64,000 nucleotides of DNA from Deroplatys truncata (GCA_030765065.1 CM060989.1:61394001-61458000), one strand, 5' to 3'; numbered from the stretch's first letter, positions 1 through 12,890 are shown. Notes: generated from the sequence alone by a model not told the origin. Numbers and translations: made by a program.

Positions 1-157
1 ATGGATTTGACATTGTTTTATTTTTCTTATTTTTTGTAACGTCTCCATTCGTATTCCTTCACTCTTCATTTATGACGTAGGTAAAAAGAAAAGAAAGAAC
101 GTTGTACATCTAAAAGCACCTGGTTTTGACAGAAGTTGCTTAGGATACCATTATTAT

Positions 158-348
158 TGAGTTTGATTTATAGCTGTCTTGTAAGTACCCTGGCTCTTAG
201 CGTTTTACTCCATATTGGGCGTGAAAGACAGAAGCTTTTGCTCAGAGGCGTGTTTATGAGGCTTGATGTTCTTTTATGTGCGGTAAATCTACGGCATACG
301 CCTACGAGCCTTACTCCCTTTTCGAAGGAAGCCATGCTATATTCTTGA
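158..348 (-). repeat. SINE body remnant (family S1), U-a
   Basis: Minus-strand match to the body and tail of the complete tRNA-headed SINE at 50521-50813. Shared landmarks are the tail TTTATTTA-like start, the ATTGGGCGTGAAAGAC stretch and the GAAGGAAGCCATGC stretch. The tRNA-like head with A and B boxes is missing. The same truncated insertion sits at the equivalent place in U-c, U-d, U-e and U-f, so it predates amplification of the unit. Confidence 0.8.
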
Positions 349-794
349 AGGTGAATGCAAACAAACTAAACACATTATTTATTTTACATAGATTCACAAT
401 TTGCTCTTTTTAAAGGTGTGTGTTTGTCAGGTGCGTACAGTATATGTATGTACACGCTATTTGAAGTGTCTAAGGGTATTATGTTATGATATCGTAGTAT
501 TAATTTTGGAGTGTTTCTTCTTATGTGTGACTTTTTCCTACCGCCTTGGAAAACAAATAAGCTTGCTTTTAGGTAACTTGATATTATTGCTTTAAAATCA
601 TGGGGACAGTGTCAGTGTATTCCTGGCTGAGGCATTTTATGTTTTCCTTATCTAAAAGTTCCTAAGTTTTATTCAGTAGTGAATGCACATTGAATCCAAT
701 TATTAACTTTATGATTGCTGTGTAATCACAGCTGTTATTGGGTAATATTAAATATTTTACCTCCAGTTTAATCATGCCAACATGATATTACAGA

Positions 795-1704
795 AAAACT
801 CTTATGTGTTACACTCACGTGACTTTCCCTACTCTTGTACAAACTATTTTTGCAAATGCCTTATAGTCCATCTACTTCATGTTAATCGAGATTAACATTT
901 TCAGATTCTATCTTATTGCTAATTTTCTTGTAGACGTAAGGGGAATATATATTTACAAGGGCAATATAGAAATACAGTAGCCTTTAAGCACATAGATATC
1001 TCTTGATAGCTGGTTGCTAGGTACAGCATCATTCCCTTGCCACAGATTAATAATCTTTCCATATCCAAGACAAAAAATAAATAACGAATTCCCATTTGAG
1101 AAAATAAGTATTGAAAAATTTAAAGGAATAACAAGCAATATCTCGAAAATGGTTCACTCAACAAAAAAAATGTATATTACATAAACTGTGTATTTTAATG
1201 CGATTTACATTTTTTGTGCAGTAAACTCTTTGTCTATCTCTTACGGTTCACTAGTTATGCAAAAGTCGTTCACAATGAAGAATACTTTAGGAGACATTCC
1301 CAGAAAATTAAAGATATAAATTTTATATGTCATGAAAATATCTTAAACGTATGATATTTTAATCAAAATCGTTTGAGCCATTGAGAAAATTAAATTTTTG
1401 AAAAATGTTCCATGTAAAGGGTAATCTGAGGTGGGTGGATTTTCTTGAAAACCTTTGTGGCGCATCTCTGGAAGATACTGAACGTAAATACCAAATTTGG
1501 TGTTTATCCGACTGTTCGTTTCTGAGTTATGCTGTTCACAGACAGACACACACACACAGACACACACACGGACATGTTTACAAAAATGCTTTTTTTGTAT
1601 TCAGGGGGTCTCATAACATATATTTCCCGTGAAATCTCGGAATCGAATTTTTGAGTGGAACACAATACTTCCCCTACTTACTATAAGCAGCAGAGAAAGT
1701 AAAA
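795..1704 (+). mobile_element. Element X copy 1
   Basis: Member of the 0.9-kb interspersed family. Strand here means the orientation in which the internal microsatellite reads CA. It has the start TTACACTCACGTGACTTT, the CA tract at about 1542-1570 and the end CAGAGAAAGTAAAA. Positions 1191-1230 and 1401-1420 carry the family-typical blocks. Copies 4 (U-c) and 5 (U-d) occupy the same site, while U-e and U-f show the site without it. Confidence 0.85.
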
Positions 1705-1744
1705 TCCATTGATTATTTTACAATAATACACATTGGGATATTAA

Positions 1745-3256
1745 AACGAATATTATGCTTGGAGCTATATCTTCTGTCACCCTCTTGGTCATAACAACTG
1801 TTACTCCCTTGAATTTTCCCTGATCAATTCTCTTGGTATCGTCTCCAGTCACCCCCTTCGCTATCGTCCTCTGTTAATCTCTTCGTCTCATCATTCCATT
1901 TTGTCGTCTCCTATCAACTTCCTGTCCCTCTCATGTCACACCCTCCGTAACGCATCCAATTAACTCCTTCCGTCTCGTGTCATGTCACTTCCGTCGTTAC
2001 GCCTCCAGCTCCGTTCTTCTCGTCTCTCGTCATTCGACTAGTCTGGTATCCTGAAACAGATTCGGTCTCGTTACCGTTAACTCTCTTCTACCGTCACCAC
2101 CTTGGTACTACCTCCTGTCATACCATTGCTGCCATTCATCCGTCATGTGCATGTTATATTTCTTTGTCGCAACACCTGTCATTTCTTGGACTACCTTCAG
2201 TAGTATCCTACACTCTCTTGGTCTCGTAACTTTCACTCCTTGCATCTAGTAATCCGTCAATCCCTTGGTATACTGTGTCTCTCCCTGATTCTCATCGTTT
2301 GTCATGCCCTCAGTCTCGTCTCCTCCCGCTCCCTTGGACTCCTCTATTGTCACCACTTACGTTTCGTCTGCTGTCGCTCGCTTCAGCTCGTCTCCTTAAA
2401 TTACCTCATCACCACTACTGTCTTTGCTTTTATCTTCTCTACTGTTGCTCCCTAGATTTAGACTGCCTTCTCTGCCTTCCTCTCGTTACGTATCACTTCC
2501 GTCTTCTCGTTTTAAGTCACTCTTTTGTCTCGATTGATGTGACCTCCTGGTCTAGTCTACTGTGTCTCCTTTCATTCTCGTCTCATGTCATCCCTAAGTA
2601 AGTCATCTATCACTAATTTCGACACATCTATATCACTCCCTCGATATCGTCTACTTTACATTCTTCGTGCCTCCCATCATTTCGTCTGATGCCACTCTCT
2701 TCGTTACTCATTTACTTTTTCGTCACATCTCTGTCACTTTTTGGTCTTATCTAATGACACTCCTTTCATCTCGTATCCAATCACGCCCTTGACCACGTTT
2801 CCTATCGGTCCTTTGGTATCGTCACCTCACACTGGCTTGGACTTGTCATCTGTCACTCCCCTCCCTCACAGTTCTCGTCATTCATTAATTCTCGTTTATT
2901 TACACATCCTTCGTCTCCTCTTTTTTCACTCCTGTGCGTTCTTCATCTGATATTCGCTTCCCTTATAACTCCTGCAATTCCCTTGGTCTTTTCTTCAAGC
3001 GCTGGCTAGTTCTAGAATCTTATCACTCCATTCGCCTCCTCTCTTGTCACCACTTGCGCCTCGTCTCTAAACACTCCCTAGGAAAATTCGCCTGTCACCC
3101 CCTAATTCTACCCTTCTGTCTTTCTCGCGGACTCTGCACCTATCACTCCCTTCGTCATATCTTCTATTAGTCCCTTATTCTAGTCTTCTTTCTCTCCGTT
3201 AGTATTGTCATCGGTCACTAATTTGGTCTCATCTCTTTCACTACCTTCGTCTCGCC
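1745..3256. repeat. Degenerate 24-bp minisatellite, U-a
   Basis: Pyrimidine-rich array of about 60 degenerate units. The 24-bp consensus begins CTTCGTCTCG and ends TCTCCTGTCACTCC. All three plus-strand frames and two of three minus-strand frames of this consensus lack stops, so open frames across it carry no weight as genes. Read on the minus strand, one frame gives an octapeptide of the type GVTGDETK. A conserved flank at 3257-3430 follows. Confidence 0.85.
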
Positions 3257-3430
3257 TCCTTCAATTTGGACTTGTTATAGTTCCAAAACATATTGGGTAT
3301 AAAACTGCTTCCACGCATATAGGTGTTGGTCGCTGCTTCAACATTCAGGTATCGATTGTGAGCGACCTCTGTCCAGATATTGTATCTGAAATGGAGCATG
3401 GTCTTGTGTTATACAATAATTGTTAATACC
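3257..3430 (-). pseudogene. Conserved array flank, possible dead exon, U-a
   Basis: Flank of about 170 bp conserved beside every array. Minus-strand translation in the frame that runs into the GDETK repeat frame gives a broken peptide with the landmarks LYAWKQFYTQ and VLEL, interrupted by stops here. U-e and U-f keep the same frame open into the array. This may be a decayed exon, or the openness may be chance. I do not recognise the family. Confidence 0.35.
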
Positions 3431-4919
3431 AAAAAATTACTATTATCTTCTACAATTATGTAAGACATATAATAAACTATAACAATACTAAAGACATCAA
3501 TGTGAAAGGACATAAAGGTAAAACAAAACATACCTACATTTAGTACTTGATTACTAAACGGCTATAGAAATTTTGAATGTTTAAAAGACTTCCGAAAATT
3601 TACACTGGGAATAACAGTGGAACGAAAAACTATTTTATCGGCTAGGGTGTTCAGAACAGCTGAATGTGGCTGAAATCCAGCACTTGCCTTTTAATAACAG
3701 AATATACACCCACGGGACTAATACCTGAAAGACAATTACAAGAATAGGCAAAGAAATGGAGCAACGAAACCCAAATTTGTACTTAGCCAAAGAAAGGGGT
3801 TTTGCTGCAAAGTAACTGCAAGAAAGGAAGGAAAACATGTAGACATTTTGTGTTATTTATCACAACAGCGAAATCAATGTTACATTAGAAAGTGCGTGTT
3901 TATATTCGTTGCAAGTTAAAGATGATAATAAACTGTTGCAATTCTTGATTAATATCACTGTAAACTAGGATCTGTAAGGGCATACAACCGAACATTTCCT
4001 TAGCATTTAAATACTGGTATTTTGAAAAGATAGAACCACGGTTTCGGTTGGTTGATTTAGAACCGACACACAGTTTTTTTGTTAAACTTATGCACGATTT
4101 TGGAATTAATTTCGCGCAATGTACAACGTTACCATCTAGTAAACGCATTAGAGTAAGGTATGCGTGTAAAACGTTTAGCGTAAATTGCATTGTTATTTTT
4201 ATCAGAACTTCGTACGTAGTTCTAAACAGGGTACACAATTGGTACAACAGTCAGAGATAGTAAAGTTATTTTCAAATATATATATAAATATAATACGTAA
4301 ACACAAGTAACAAAAGTATTCATCCTACCTTACCTTTTACCAGACGTTTTCAATAAAGACCAAAGTAATGTAGCAAAGCCAAAACCGCAGTGCGGTTTCC
4401 TATGATTTCAATACGTTTATAATGTTCACATAAAATATTCATAAACGTTTTGTGTTCGTTTTTATATTTACAGTACTTCAAAACCTGTTTTTAGATCTAT
4501 GCACCTTCACTCTTGGTTTTGCTTACACATACTATGTACAGCTTTATGGGGAAATAAACTATACTTATTCACTTACCTTAGCGTTGATCTCAAAGTTTTG
4601 CAAACCTTTCGTCGGGAATCTGAACAACTTTATTTCTGTGGTGTTGCCATCCGTATTGCTGTCACTTACTACACACTTCAGTATTTTGAAAATATTAACA
4701 TTGTGACCAAACTAAATAACAAAAAATGTTTAAATATATAACACGGAAATAATTGTCGCAAAGACGGAGCAAAGGTTTTTCTTAGTTAAATAATAAGAAT
4801 CATAAAACAACTGGCCAAAAGAAACAGATGTACTATAAAATTGTATAAATTTAACAACCCAAATAGAAGTATAAATTAACAATTAAAAAATAAAACTGCC
4901 CAACAGAAAGTTTCAATAA

Positions 4920-5767
4920 AAAAATCTGATGTGTTACACTCACATGACTTTCTCTACTCTTGTACAATCTATTTTTACAAACACCTATTCTCCATATGCT
5001 TCATATTAATCGAGATATCGAGATGTCAATCTTATTGCAATTTTCTTGTAGATGCAAGGGGAATATGGTAGCTTTTAAGCGATAGTCAAATATTTTATCG
5101 CTGGTTGCTATGTGGCGCATTCCATTCGCTTTGCATGTCCAGGACATAAAAAAATGAATAACGAATTTGAGAAAAAGTACAAGTATTGGAAAATTTAAGG
5201 AAATAACAAGCAATATCTCGAAAACGGTTCACTCAACAAAAAAAATGTATATGATATAAGTTGTGTATTTTAGCGCGATCTACATTTTTTGTGTAGTAAA
5301 ATTTTGTCTATCTCTTATGGTTTACCAGTTATGCAAAAGTCGTTCATAATGAAGAATACTTTTGGAGACATTCCCAGAAATTTCGAGATATCCATTTCAT
5401 TTCTCATAACATTATCTTAAAACATATGATATTTTCATCAAAATCGTTAATTAAAATTTTCGAAAAATATTCCATGTAAAGGGTAGTCTGGGATGGGGGG
5501 GATTTTCTTGAAAATCTTCGTGTCGCATCTCTGGAAGATACTGAACGTAAATACCAAGTTTGGTGTTTATCCGACTGTTAGGTTTTGAGTTATGCTGTTC
5601 ACAGACAGACACACACACACAGACACACACACGGACATGTTTACAAAAATGCTTTTTTTGTATTCAGGGGGTCTCATAACATATATTTCCCGTGAAATCT
5701 CGGAATCGAATTTTTGAGTGGAACACAATACTTCCCCTACTTACTATAAGCAGCAGAGAAAGTAAAA
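4920..5767 (+). mobile_element. Element X copy 2, chimeric recombination junction
   Basis: The left part (4920 to about 5588) matches copy 3 at 8983-9651, including the diagnostic GACTGTTAGGTTTTGAG. The right part (from about 5597) matches copy 1 from about 1534, including GTATTCAGGGGGTCTCATAAC and the end GCAGCAGAGAAAGTAAAA. The switch lies between the TTAGG marker near 5579 and the CAGACAGAC start of the CA tract near 5600. This is the expected product of unequal exchange between copies 1 and 3. Confidence 0.85.
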
Positions 5768-5807
5768 TCCATTGATTATTTTACAATAATACACATTGGG
5801 ATATTAA

Positions 5808-7319
5808 AACGAATATTATGCTTGGAGCTATATCTTCTGTCACCCTCTTGGTCATAACAACTGTTACTCCCTTGAATTTTCCCTGATCAATTCTCTTGGT
5901 ATCGTCTCCAGTCACCCCCTTCGCTATCGTCCTCTGTTAATCTCTTCGTCTCATCATTCCATTTTGTCGTCTCCTATCAACTTCCTGTCCCTCTCATGTC
6001 ACACCCTCCGTAACGCATCCAATTAACTCCTTCCGTCTCGTGTCATGTCACTTCCGTCGTTACGCCTCCAGCTCCGTTCTTCTCGTCTCTCGTCATTCGA
6101 CTAGTCTGGTATCCTGAAACAGATTCGGTCTCGTTACCGTTAACTCTCTTCTACCGTCACCACCTTGGTACTACCTCCTGTCATACCATTGCTGCCACTC
6201 ATCCGTCATGTGCATGTTATATTTCTTTGTCGCAACACCTGTCATTTCTTGGACTACCTTCAGTAGTATCCTACACTCTCTTGGTCTCGTAACTTTCACT
6301 CCTTGCATCTAGTAATCCGTCAATCCCTTGGTATACTGTGTCTCTCCCTGATTCTCATCGTTTGTCATGCCCTCAGTCTCGTCTCCTCCCGCTCCCTTGG
6401 ACTCCTCTATTGTCACCACTTACGTTTCGTCTGCTGTCGCTCGCTTCAGCTCGTCTCCTTAAATTACCTCATCACCACTACTGTCTTTGCTTTTATCTTC
6501 TCTACTGTTGCTCCCTAGATTTAGACTGCCTTCTCTGCCTTCCTCTCGTTACGTATCACTTCCGTCTTCTCGTTTTAAGTCACTCTTTTGTCTCGATTGA
6601 TGTGACCTCCTGGTCTAGTCTACTGTGCCTCCTTTCATTCTCGTCTCATGTCATCCCTAAGTAAGTCATCTATCACTAATTTCGACACATCTATATCACT
6701 CCCTCGAGATCGTCTACTTTACATTCTTCGTGCCTCCCATCATTTCGTCTGATGCCACTCTCTTCGTTACTCATTTACTTTTTCGTCAAATCTCTGTCAC
6801 TTTTTGGTCTTATCTAATGACACTCCTTTCATCTCGTATCCAATCACGCCCTTGACCACGTTTCCTATCGGTCCTTTGGTATCGTCACCTCACACTGGCT
6901 TGGACTTGTCATCTGTCACTCCCCTCCCTCACAGTTCTCGTCATTCATTAATTCTCGTTCCTTTACACATCCTTCGTCTCCTCTTTTTTCACTCCTGTGC
7001 GTTCTTCATCTGATATTCGCTTCCCTTATAACTCCTGCAATTCCCTTGGTCTTTTCTTCAAGCGCTGGCTAGTTCTAGAATCTTATCACTCCATTCGCCT
7101 CCTCTCTTGTCACCACTTGCGCCTCGTCTCTAAACACTCCCTAGGAAAATTCGCCTGTCACCCCCTAATTCTACCCTTCTGTCTTTCTCGCGGACTCTGC
7201 ACCTATCACTCCCTTCGTCATATCTTCTATTAGTCCCTTATTCTAGTCTTCTTTCTCTCCGTTAGTATTGTCATCGGTCACTAATTTGGTCTCATCTCTT
7301 TCACTACCTTCGTCTCGCC
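5808..7319. repeat. Degenerate 24-bp minisatellite, U-b
   Basis: Second copy of the array, at offset 4063 from 1745-3256. I noticed only about six single-base differences, for example near 6198, 6628, 6709, 6789 and 6960. The conserved flank follows at 7320-7493. Confidence 0.85.
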
Positions 7320-7493
7320 TCCTTCAATTTGGACTTGTTATAGTTCCAAAACATATTGGGTATAAAACTGCTTCCACGCATATAGGTGTTGGTCGCTGCT
7401 TCAACATTCAGGTATCGATTGTGAGCGACCTCTGTCCAGATATTGTATCTGAAATGGAGCATGGTCTTGTGTTATACAATAATTGTTAATACC
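7320..7493 (-). pseudogene. Conserved array flank, possible dead exon, U-b
   Basis: Identical in kind to the flank at 3257-3430, including the same minus-strand stops. No function recognised. Confidence 0.35.
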
Positions 7494-8982
7494 AAAAAAT
7501 TACTATTATCTTCTACAATTATGTAAGACATATAATAAACTATAACAATACTAAAGACATCAATGTGAAAGGACATAAAGGTAAAACAAAACATACCTAC
7601 ATTTAGTACTTGATTACTAAACGGCTATAGAAATTTTGAATGTTTAAAAGACTTCCGAAAATTTACACTGGGAATAACAGTGCAACGAAAAACTATTTTA
7701 TCGTCTAGGGTGTTCAGAACAGCAGAATGTGGCTCAAATCCAGCACTTGCCTTTTAATAACAGAATATACACCCACGGGACTAATACCTGAAAGACAATT
7801 ACAAGAATAGGCAAAGAAATGGAGCAACGAAACCCAAATTTGTACTTAGCCAAAGAAAGGGTTTTTGCTGCAAAGTAACTGCAAAAAAGGAATGAAAACA
7901 TGTAGACATTTTGTTATTTATCACAACAGCGAAATCAATGTTATATTAGAAAGTGAGTATTTATATTCGTTGCAAGTTAAAGATGATAATAAACGTTTGC
8001 AATTCTTGATTTATATCACTGTAAACTAGGACATGTAAGGGCATACTACCGAAACATTTCCTTAGAATTTAAATACGGGTATTTTGAAAAGATAGATCCA
8101 CGGTTTCGGTTGGTTGATTTAGAACCGACACAGTTTTTTGTTAAATTTATGCACGATTTTGGAATTAATTTCGCGCAATGTACAACGTTATCATGAAGTA
8201 AACGCATTAGAGTAAGGTATGCGTGTAAAACGTTTAGCGTAAATTGCAGTGTTGTTTTATTTATCAGAACTTTGTACGTAGGTCTAAACAGGGTATACCA
8301 TTGATACAGCAGTCAGAGAAAGTAAAGTTATTTTCAAATATATATAAATATAATACGTAAACACAAGTAACAAAAGTATTCATCCAACTTTACCCTTTAC
8401 CAGACGTTTTCAATAAAGACCAAAGTAATGAAGTAAAGCCAAACACCACAGTGAGGTTTCCAATAAGATTTCAATACTTTTATAATGTTCACATAAAATG
8501 TTCACAAACGGTTTGTGTTCGTTTTTATGTTTACAGTACTTCAAAACCTGTTTTTAGACCTACGCACCTGCACTGTTGGATTTGCTTACACATACTATGT
8601 ACAGCTTTATGGAGAATTAAACTATACTTATTCACTTACCTTAGCGTTGATCTCAAAATTTTGCAAACCTTTCGTCGGGAATCTGAACAACTTTATTTCT
8701 GTGGTGTTGCCATCCGTATTGCTGTCACTTACTACACACTTCAGTATTTTGAAAATATTAACATTGTGACCAAACTAAATAACAAAAAATGTTTAAATAT
8801 ATAACACGGAAATAATTGTCGCAAAGACGGAGCAAAGGTTTTTCTTAGTTAAATAATAAGAATCATAAAACAACTGGCCAAAAGAAACAGATGTACTATA
8901 AAATTGTATAAATTTAACAACCCAAATAGAAGTATAAATTAACAATTAAAAAATAAAACTGCCCAACAGAAAGTTTCAATAA

Positions 8983-9855
8983 AAAAATCTGATGTGTTAC
9001 ACTCACATGACTTTCTCTACTCTTGTACAATCTATTTTTACAAACACCTATTCTCCATATGCTTCATATTAATCGAGATATCGAGATGTCAATCTTATTG
9101 CAATTTTCTTGTAGATGCAAGGGGAATATGGTAGCTTTTAAGCGATAGTCAAATATTTTATCGCTGGTTGCTATGTGGCGCATTCCATTCGCTTTGCATG
9201 TCCAGGACATAAAAAAATGAATAACGAATTTGAGAAAAAGTACAAGTATTGGAAAATTTAAGGAAATAACAAGCAATATCTCGAAAACGGTTCACTCAAC
9301 AAAAAAAATGTATATGATATAAGTTGTGTATTTTAGCGCGATCTACATTTTTTGTGTAGTAAAATTTTGTCTATCTCTTATGGTTTACCAGTTATGCAAA
9401 AGTCGTTCATAATGAAGAATACTTTTGGAGACATTCCCAGAAATTTCGAGATATCCATTTCATTTCTCATAACATTATCTTAAAACATATGATATTTTCA
9501 TCAAAATCGTTAATTAAAATTTTCGAAAAATATTCCATGTAAAGGGTAGTCTGGGATGGGGGGGATTTTCTTGAAAATCTTCGTGTCGCATCTCTGGAAG
9601 ATACTGAACGTAAATACCAAGTTTGGTGTTTATCCGACTGTTAGGTTTTGAGTTATGCTGTTCACAGACACACACACAGACACACACAGACACACACACA
9701 CACACACAGACACACACACGGGCAGGTTTCCAAAAATGCTTTTTTTGGATTCAGGAGGTCTCAAAACATGTATTTCCGGTGAAATCTCGGTATCGAATTT
9801 TTGGGTGGAATGCAATACTTCCCCTACTTACTATACGTAGTAGAGAAAGTAAAAA
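8983..9855 (+). mobile_element. Element X copy 3
   Basis: Complete copy starting at an A-run followed by TCTGATGTGTTACACTCA and ending GTAGTAGAGAAAGTAAAAA. The CA tract (about 9663-9720) is longer than in copy 1. The empty site is preserved in U-c near 16066-16075, where TTTCATTAAGAAAATGGAAC is uninterrupted. Here the insertion splits that A-run. Confidence 0.9.
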
Positions 9856-9931
9856 TGGAACAGAAAGCACAAAATGGCGCTGATCTGGAAAGCAGGGATT
9901 GTTGAGATCGCGCGAGGAATTATGGGACATT

Positions 9932-9966
9932 CCATAGAGGAGTATACTGTAGTATACTCTTCCATG
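9932..9966. repeat. Imperfect palindrome, U-b
   Basis: CCATAGAGGAGTATACT and AGTATACTCTTCCATGG form an imperfect inverted repeat with a 2-bp centre. It is homologous to the perfect 34-bp palindrome in U-e at 32844-32877. Confidence 0.75.
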
Positions 9967-11303
9967 GACGGTCTCTCAACCACACTAGCGCTTCCAATTA
10001 ATCTCATAGGGAGTTATCATAAAATCACCAGGAATAAATGGGTCAATACAGTTGCAAGGGGATGATTAAAACTAAAGTGGATGTAGTATCCGTTTAATTC
10101 TGTGTAGATTCATTCACCCCTCCTCTGCATTTATGCAATGATAAATAGTACCTAGAATTAGGATTCTATGCGGAAAGGAAATTAGCACCTGGACCTAAGG
10201 TTTTCTCGTGCACGTCCTGAGATTACTGGAGATCTCATTGCCTATCTATTAAAATTTTTTACATATCACAAATTATGCTATATAGACCCATTTTCCCTTC
10301 TCTACAACAACTGCAAATAAAGTGTCAAAGTAGTTTATCATGTTTAATATGAAACTATTATAAATATTTGCTTGCTTATGTGAACTTTGTTTTCCTGTTA
10401 TAATGGTAACACAAAAAGTTGTATGTTAATAATAATTATTATTAGTAGTATTAGTGGTAGTTGCAGTAATAATTGTAGTATTCTCAGATTTTTTTACGTG
10501 TGACATGTATATTATATTGTCTAGCATGTACTTACAAAGGCAGCAAACTGAGGAGCAAAATTCCAGTGCAACAATCACACACAGTGCTTAAGTTAAAGTA
10601 CAAGGTATATAAAAATTTCCTGCTTTAGATTTGGTGATACGACACCTGAGAGCAGACCATGCCGTATTCAATATGTACACAAGATGCTCAAAATTACCCA
10701 ACACATACAGATACACAGAATTGCCAATAGGGAATAGTGGCATTTTAAATTCTCACACTGTCATTGAAAAGCAGGTGTGTTTCAATTATAATGCTGAATA
10801 TAATAATTTTTGTCTTGTTACTACGCATGTACACATGATAGTGCATTAGTGCTATGTTGGTGATTTCATTCTGTTTCTTAGTTTTTATCCCCATACTTAC
10901 TTCTATACATTGATAATTCACTATATATAGTGGTAATAATGATTTTGTATAGCTTCTAAACTTGCATATTCTGTATTCCCTATTTCTGGAATACGTAATG
11001 GCAATTTGTTTGCTCAGCATTAAATTTTATAAAATGTGAACAAAAGTGCCTTACATGTGTAAGAAGGGATGTATAAGATAAGAAAGAGAAACCAAATATA
11101 AAAAAAATAAATCTCCGAATTACGCAAATCAAGATTTTTTTAATATATGGATTTGACATTGTTTTATTTTTCTTATTTTTTGTAACGTCTCCATTCGTAT
11201 TCCTTCACTCTTCATTTATGACGTAGGTAAAAAGAAAAGAAAGAACGTTGTACATCTAAAAGCACCTGGTTTTGACAGAAGTTGCTTAGGATACCATTAT
11301 TAT

Positions 11304-11494
11304 TGAGTTTGATTTATAGCTGTCTTGTAAGTACCCTGGCTCTTAGCGTTTTACTCCATATTGGGCGTGAAAGACAGAAGCTTTTGCTCAGAGGCGTGTT
11401 TATGAGGCTTGATGTTCTTTTATGTGCGGTAAATCTACGGCATACGCCTACGAGCCTTACTCCCTTTTCGAAGGAAGCCATGCTATATTCTTGA
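11304..11494 (-). repeat. SINE S1 body remnant, U-c
   Basis: Same headless minus-strand SINE body as at 158-348, at offset 11146. Confidence 0.8.
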
Positions 11495-11940
11495 AGGTGA
11501 ATGCAAACAAACTAAACACATTATTTATTTTACATAGATTCACAATTTGCTCTTTTTAAAGGTGTGTGTTTGTCAGGTGCGTACAGTATATGTATGTACA
11601 CGCTATTTGAAGTGTCTAAGGGTATTATGTTATGATATCGTAGTATTAATTTTGGAGTGTTTCTTCTTATGTGTGACTTTTTCCTACCGCCTTGGAAAAC
11701 AAATAAGCTTGCTTTTAGGTAACTTGATATTATTGCTTTAAAATCATGGGGACAGTGTCAGTGTATTCCTGGCTGAGGCATTTTATGTTTTCCTTATCTA
11801 AAAGTTCCTAAGTTTTATTCAGTAGTGAATGCACATTGAATCCAATTATTAACTTTATGATTGCTGTGTAATCACAGCTGTTATTGGGTAATATTAAATA
11901 TTTTACCTCCAGTTTAATCATGCCAACATGATATTACAGA

Positions 11941-12850
11941 AAAACTCTTATGTGTTACACTCACGTGACTTTCCCTACTCTTGTACAAACTATTTTTGCA
12001 AATGCCTTATAGTCCATCTACTTCATGTTAATCGAGATTAACATTTTCAGATTCTATCTTATTGCTAATTTTCTTGTAGACGTAAGGGGAATATATATTT
12101 ACAAGGGCAATATAGAAATACAGTAGCCTTTAAGCACATAGATATCTCTTGATAGCTGGTTGCTAGGTACAGCATCATTCCCTTGCCACAGATTAATAAT
12201 CTTTCCATATCCAAGACAAAAAATAAATAACGAATTCCCATTTGAGAAAATAAGTATTGAAAAATTTAAAGGAATAACAAGCAATATCTCGAAAATGGTT
12301 CACTCAACAAAAAAAATGTATATTACATAAACTGTGTATTTTAATGCGATTTACATTTTTTGTGCAGTAAACTCTTTGTCTATCTCTTACGGTTCACTAG
12401 TTATGCAAAAGTCGTTCACAATGAAGAATACTTTAGGAGACATTCCCAGAAAATTAAAGATATAAATTTTATATGTCATGAAAATATCTTAAACGTATGA
12501 TATTTTAATCAAAATCGTTTGAGCCATTGAGAAAATTAAATTTTTGAAAAATGTTCCATGTAAAGGGTAATCTGAGGTGGGTGGATTTTCTTGAAAACCT
12601 TTGTGGCGCATCTCTGGAAGATACTGAACGTAAATACCAAATTTGGTGTTTATCCGACTGTTCGTTTCTGAGTTATGCTGTTCACAGACAGACACACACA
12701 CACAGACACACACACGGACATGTTTACAAAAATGCTTTTTTTGTATTCAGGGGGTCTCATAACATATATTTCCCGTGAAATCTCGGAATCGAATTTTTGA
12801 GTGGAACACAATACTTCCCCTACTTACTATAAGCAGCAGAGAAAGTAAAA
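11941..12850 (+). mobile_element. Element X copy 4
   Basis: Duplicate of copy 1 carried along with the unit (offset 11146). It has the same variant start, the same CA tract and the same end GCAGCAGAGAAAGTAAAA. Confidence 0.85.
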
Positions 12851-12890
12851 TCCATTGATTATTTTACAATAATACACATTGGGATATTAA

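Larger units (their letters stand above)
1..5597 (+). repeat. Tandem unit copy U-a (chimeric)
   Basis: First of seven head-to-tail copies of a large AT-rich unit; its left edge is cut by the window or register is arbitrary. Bases 1-157 and 349-794 are AT-rich without a gene. Bases 3431-4919 are likewise AT-rich and show only short, non-conserved open frames. Bases 1 to about 4604 are nearly identical to 11147-15750 (U-c), with only a handful of substitutions seen. From about 4678 to 5590 the copy instead matches U-b at 8741-9653. U-a is therefore a mosaic, ending inside element X copy 2. Confidence 0.85.
5598..11146 (+). repeat. Tandem unit copy U-b (duplicate of 4063 bp plus tail)
   Basis: Bases 5598-9660 repeat 1535-5597 at a constant offset of 4063. 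Bases 5768-7681 are near-identical to U-a and U-c. From 7682 to about 8660 differences become dense (substitutions and small indels), then near-identity to U-a resumes up to 9655. Bases 9856-11146 form the unit tail: a palindrome segment near 9932-9966, a short TTA/AGT-rich tract near 10425-10470, and otherwise AT-rich DNA with no gene. The leader and SINE part is absent because the copy begins at the exchange point. Confidence 0.85.

Noticed and set aside
3900..4260. Overlapping frames of 115 and 70 codons on opposite strands in U-a and U-c
   Set aside because: They persist only because the copies are nearly identical. In U-b and U-d the frames are broken, and no motif is seen.
9623..9883. 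Frames with THTHTDTH or VCVCVC runs and flanks such as KYQVWCLSDCSFLSYAV in many places
   Set aside because: They are translations of element X and its CA/GT microsatellite, repeated in all copies on both strands.
9874..10065. A 63-codon frame conserved between U-b (9874) and U-c (16092)
   Set aside because: U-e and U-g have stops a few codons after the equivalent ATG, and the conserved part includes the palindrome, which explains the similarity without coding.
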